Positions 62,331-64,000 of a DNA stretch of 64,000 nt are shown here, piece after piece (positions within the stretch are counted from its first letter, which is position 1; each line of letters begins with the position of its first letter). Under the pieces are notes generated by a model. It searched no databases. It was not told where the DNA came from and saw only the letters and a list, made by a program, of their open reading frames with translations. The position numbers and the translations under genes are program-made. The stretch is from Adiantum capillus-veneris (taxonomy: Eukaryota; Streptophyta; Polypodiopsida; Polypodiales; Pteridaceae). The DNA lies in NCBI GenBank assembly GCA_014529385.2, contig CM043962.1:89546680-89610679 (forward strand), given 5' to 3'.

Positions 62331-62557
62331 TGTTACCATATACATGTGGTAGTGATGTGTGTGAACACACTAGGACCGCCGGGGCATTTTTTTCCTCTTT
62401 AGGAGGTTTTTTCCCCCGTGCATTGTATATACGCCCATCACTCTAGGGCTATCTATCTTTCCATTGCACACTAAGTAATATACTCTCTATTGTGTGCCTT
62501 GAGCTTCCTTCGTCTTCTCCAAGCTGTGTGTGTTTCTCTGCAACCCTAATTCCAACA
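62331..62557 (+). repeat. 3' LTR of copia-4
   Basis: 227 bp, 226 identical to the 5' LTR. Confidence 0.96.
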
Positions 62558-62562
62558 ATGGT
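62558..62562. other. Target-site duplication of copia-4, right copy
   Basis: ATGGT, identical to 59082-59086. It restores the copia-3 frame when the insertion is removed. Confidence 0.95.
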
Positions 62563-64000
62563 TTCTCAATAGAGCCACGAGAAGAGGACTCTTGTGGTCC
62601 ACTCAAAACCTGTGACTGTGGCCTCACATTTTGTACAACCACATCATCTTTTACATCAGCCCCAATAGTGCTAGGTGCATTACTGTACCAGCTTCTCATC
62701 TCATCAAAGACTACATCTCTGCTCACTCGTAATTCTCGTGTAGTAGGATTGTAGCACCTGTACCCCTTTTGTTCAAGGGAATATCCCACAAGAATACATT
62801 TCTCTACTTTAGGATCCAATTTCCTACGCAACTCATCTGTTACATGCACGTAAGCTATGCAGCCAAACACTTTCAAGTGTGCCAAATCAGGCTTTGTACC
62901 TGTAAACTTTTCCTCAGGTGTTACATCATGCACCGCAGCTGTAGGTGTTCTGTTCATAATGTACACAACTGTATTTACGGCTTCAGCCCAGAAATGATGA
63001 GGCATGTTCTTCTCATTCATCAATGCACGTGCAACCTCTGCAATGTGCCTATTTTTCCTTTCTGCGACCCCATTCTGATGTGGAGTATATCTGCATGTAA
63101 ACTGCCTGCGTATACCATGCATTCGCAGAAAATCTGAAAAATCATTGGAGAAGTACTCTCCCCCTCCATCTGACCTCAATGTCTTGATTTGCATATCTGT
63201 CTCCTTCTCAATCGTGACTTTGAAGTCTTGAAAGTGACCAAACACTTCACTTTTGTTACGCATGAAGTAGACCCATACTTTCCTTGTATGGTCATCAATG
63301 AAAGAGACATAATACCTGCAACCATGTATACTTGTAGTATCGGTTGGACCCCAAACATCTGTGTGCACCACCTCAAGTGGATTTTTACATACATTGCGCT
63401 CATGTGGAAATGAGCCCTTTGACTGTTTTCCAAACTGGCATGCTGCACACACTTTATGCATACCATCCACCTTGAATTTGGGCAAACCTTTTACAATCTG
63501 TTTTGATTGCATGCTGCGCAATCTCTACTCATTGACATGGCCAATGCGTTTGTGCCAAATGTCAACATCAGCCACAACACCTGTGCCCTGTGCAAATAAT
63601 GCAGCTTTTACCTCAGGCATGTCTACATTCAGCGTAAACATTCTGCCCACACATTTGCCCTCTGTGATCAGCTTACAGCCATTCTGGAAATCTTCTACAT
63701 AACAGCCATTCTGATTGAAGCGAACCTGCAAACCCTGCTCAACCATTTGTCCAACAAAAACAAGATTCGTTGTAATGTTTGGGACATGAAGTACATTTGC
63801 TAAGTACTTTGATTTCCCACTCTTCGTATTTAGAGGTATGTCCCCTACATGAGCAATGGGGTGAGCTGTGTCATCTCCTGTCTGCACATAGCCTGACACA
63901 TCTGGTTTGCGCATATCTCTAAACCACTCTCCATGAGACGTCATGTGATTAGAGGCACCTGAATCCACATACCAAACATCATCTTGGGTGGAATTCTCTG
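62563..64000 (-). pseudogene. Copia-3 protease and integrase (continues past the window)
   Basis: From the right edge: DVWYVDSGASNHMTSHGEWF (protease, catalytic DSG near 63966), VADVDIWHKRIGHVNE (start of GAG-pre-integrase), then TAG at 63525-63527. The same frame goes on with CAACQFGKQSKGSFPHERNV, VVHTDVWGPTDTT (first Asp), IKTLRSDGGGEYFSNDF (second Asp), HQNGVAERKNRHIAEVARAL (Glu), and the linker up to 62563. The TAG is the only lesion in this part. Confidence 0.92.

Larger units (their letters stand above)
59087..62557 (+). mobile_element. Copia-4: young, gag-less copia element inside copia-3
   Basis: 3471 bp bounded by 227-bp LTRs that differ at one position (CC versus TC in a T-rich run at about 59149 and 62393), with a perfect ATGGT duplication. 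Primer-binding site and polypurine tract are present. The body starts in GAG-pre-integrase: gag and protease are missing, with only about 140 bp between primer site and coding sequence. It must have moved with proteins from a relative. Confidence 0.95.
56873..64000 (-). mobile_element. Copia-3: copia element on the minus strand, split by copia-4
   Basis: Minus strand: protease (63968), GAG-pre-integrase, integrase (62563-63521), copia-4 insertion, reverse transcriptase and RNase H (57168-59081), polypurine tract, 3' LTR (56873-57194). Gag, primer-binding site and 5' LTR lie beyond the right edge. The integrase-RT linker resumes exactly across copia-4, with ATGGT duplicated on both sides. Confidence 0.93.

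Overview
The window looks like intergenic-type nuclear DNA from a land plant with a large, repeat-rich genome. The evidence is Ty1/copia and Ty3/gypsy LTR retrotransposons primed by initiator-tRNA-Met-type binding sites, plant-type UDP-glycosyltransferase, pentatricopeptide (PPR) and receptor-kinase fragments, a plant folate-biopterin transporter with GT-AG introns, and long microsatellites. The style of the PPR and Pif1-helicase remnants would fit a fern or another non-flowering plant, but the sequence alone does not settle the species. Only one gene looks intact: a six-exon folate-biopterin transporter at about 49.65-52.78 kb (+ strand, 523 residues).

Layout. 0-11.7 kb is a nest: copia-1 (+, entering from the left edge) appears to sit in one LTR of a short, largely deleted gypsy-type element (family 2, -). 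The other LTR of family 2 is split by gypsy-1 (-, 5999-11510), which has three LTRs instead of two. 11.7-19.6 kb holds a Pif1-like helicase fragment, a hairpin-forming tandem repeat, a UGT N-terminal fragment and a roughly 1.35-1.4 kb unit repeated about three times, made of degraded PPR motifs fused to a UGT PSPG box. 21.24-25.02 kb is copia-2 (+), complete at both ends but missing integrase and most of reverse transcriptase. 25.3-26.7 kb is a gypsy LTR, followed by a Pif1 helicase C-terminal fragment at 26.7-27.2 kb. 27.2-32.8 kb is AT-rich and gene-poor with local duplications. 32.8-37.5 kb is a chromovirus-like gypsy element (-) lacking gag and protease. A receptor-kinase relic lies at 38 kb, and a degraded gag/protease element spans 42.5-46.6 kb. 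After the transporter gene come an old copia LTR (54.7 kb), an unidentified decayed reading frame (55.6-56.9 kb), and copia-3 (-, 56.87 kb to beyond the right edge), which is split by copia-4 (+, 59087-62557).

History. Target-site duplications, LTR divergence and nesting order the insertions. Copia-4 is very young: its LTRs differ at one position in 227 and its 5-bp duplication is perfect, although it has no gag or protease. Copia-2 is older, with about 8 differences in 190. No complete transposition-competent element is visible. Several elements are damaged exactly at catalytic residues. I found no bacterial-type operon, CRISPR array, tRNA or rRNA gene.
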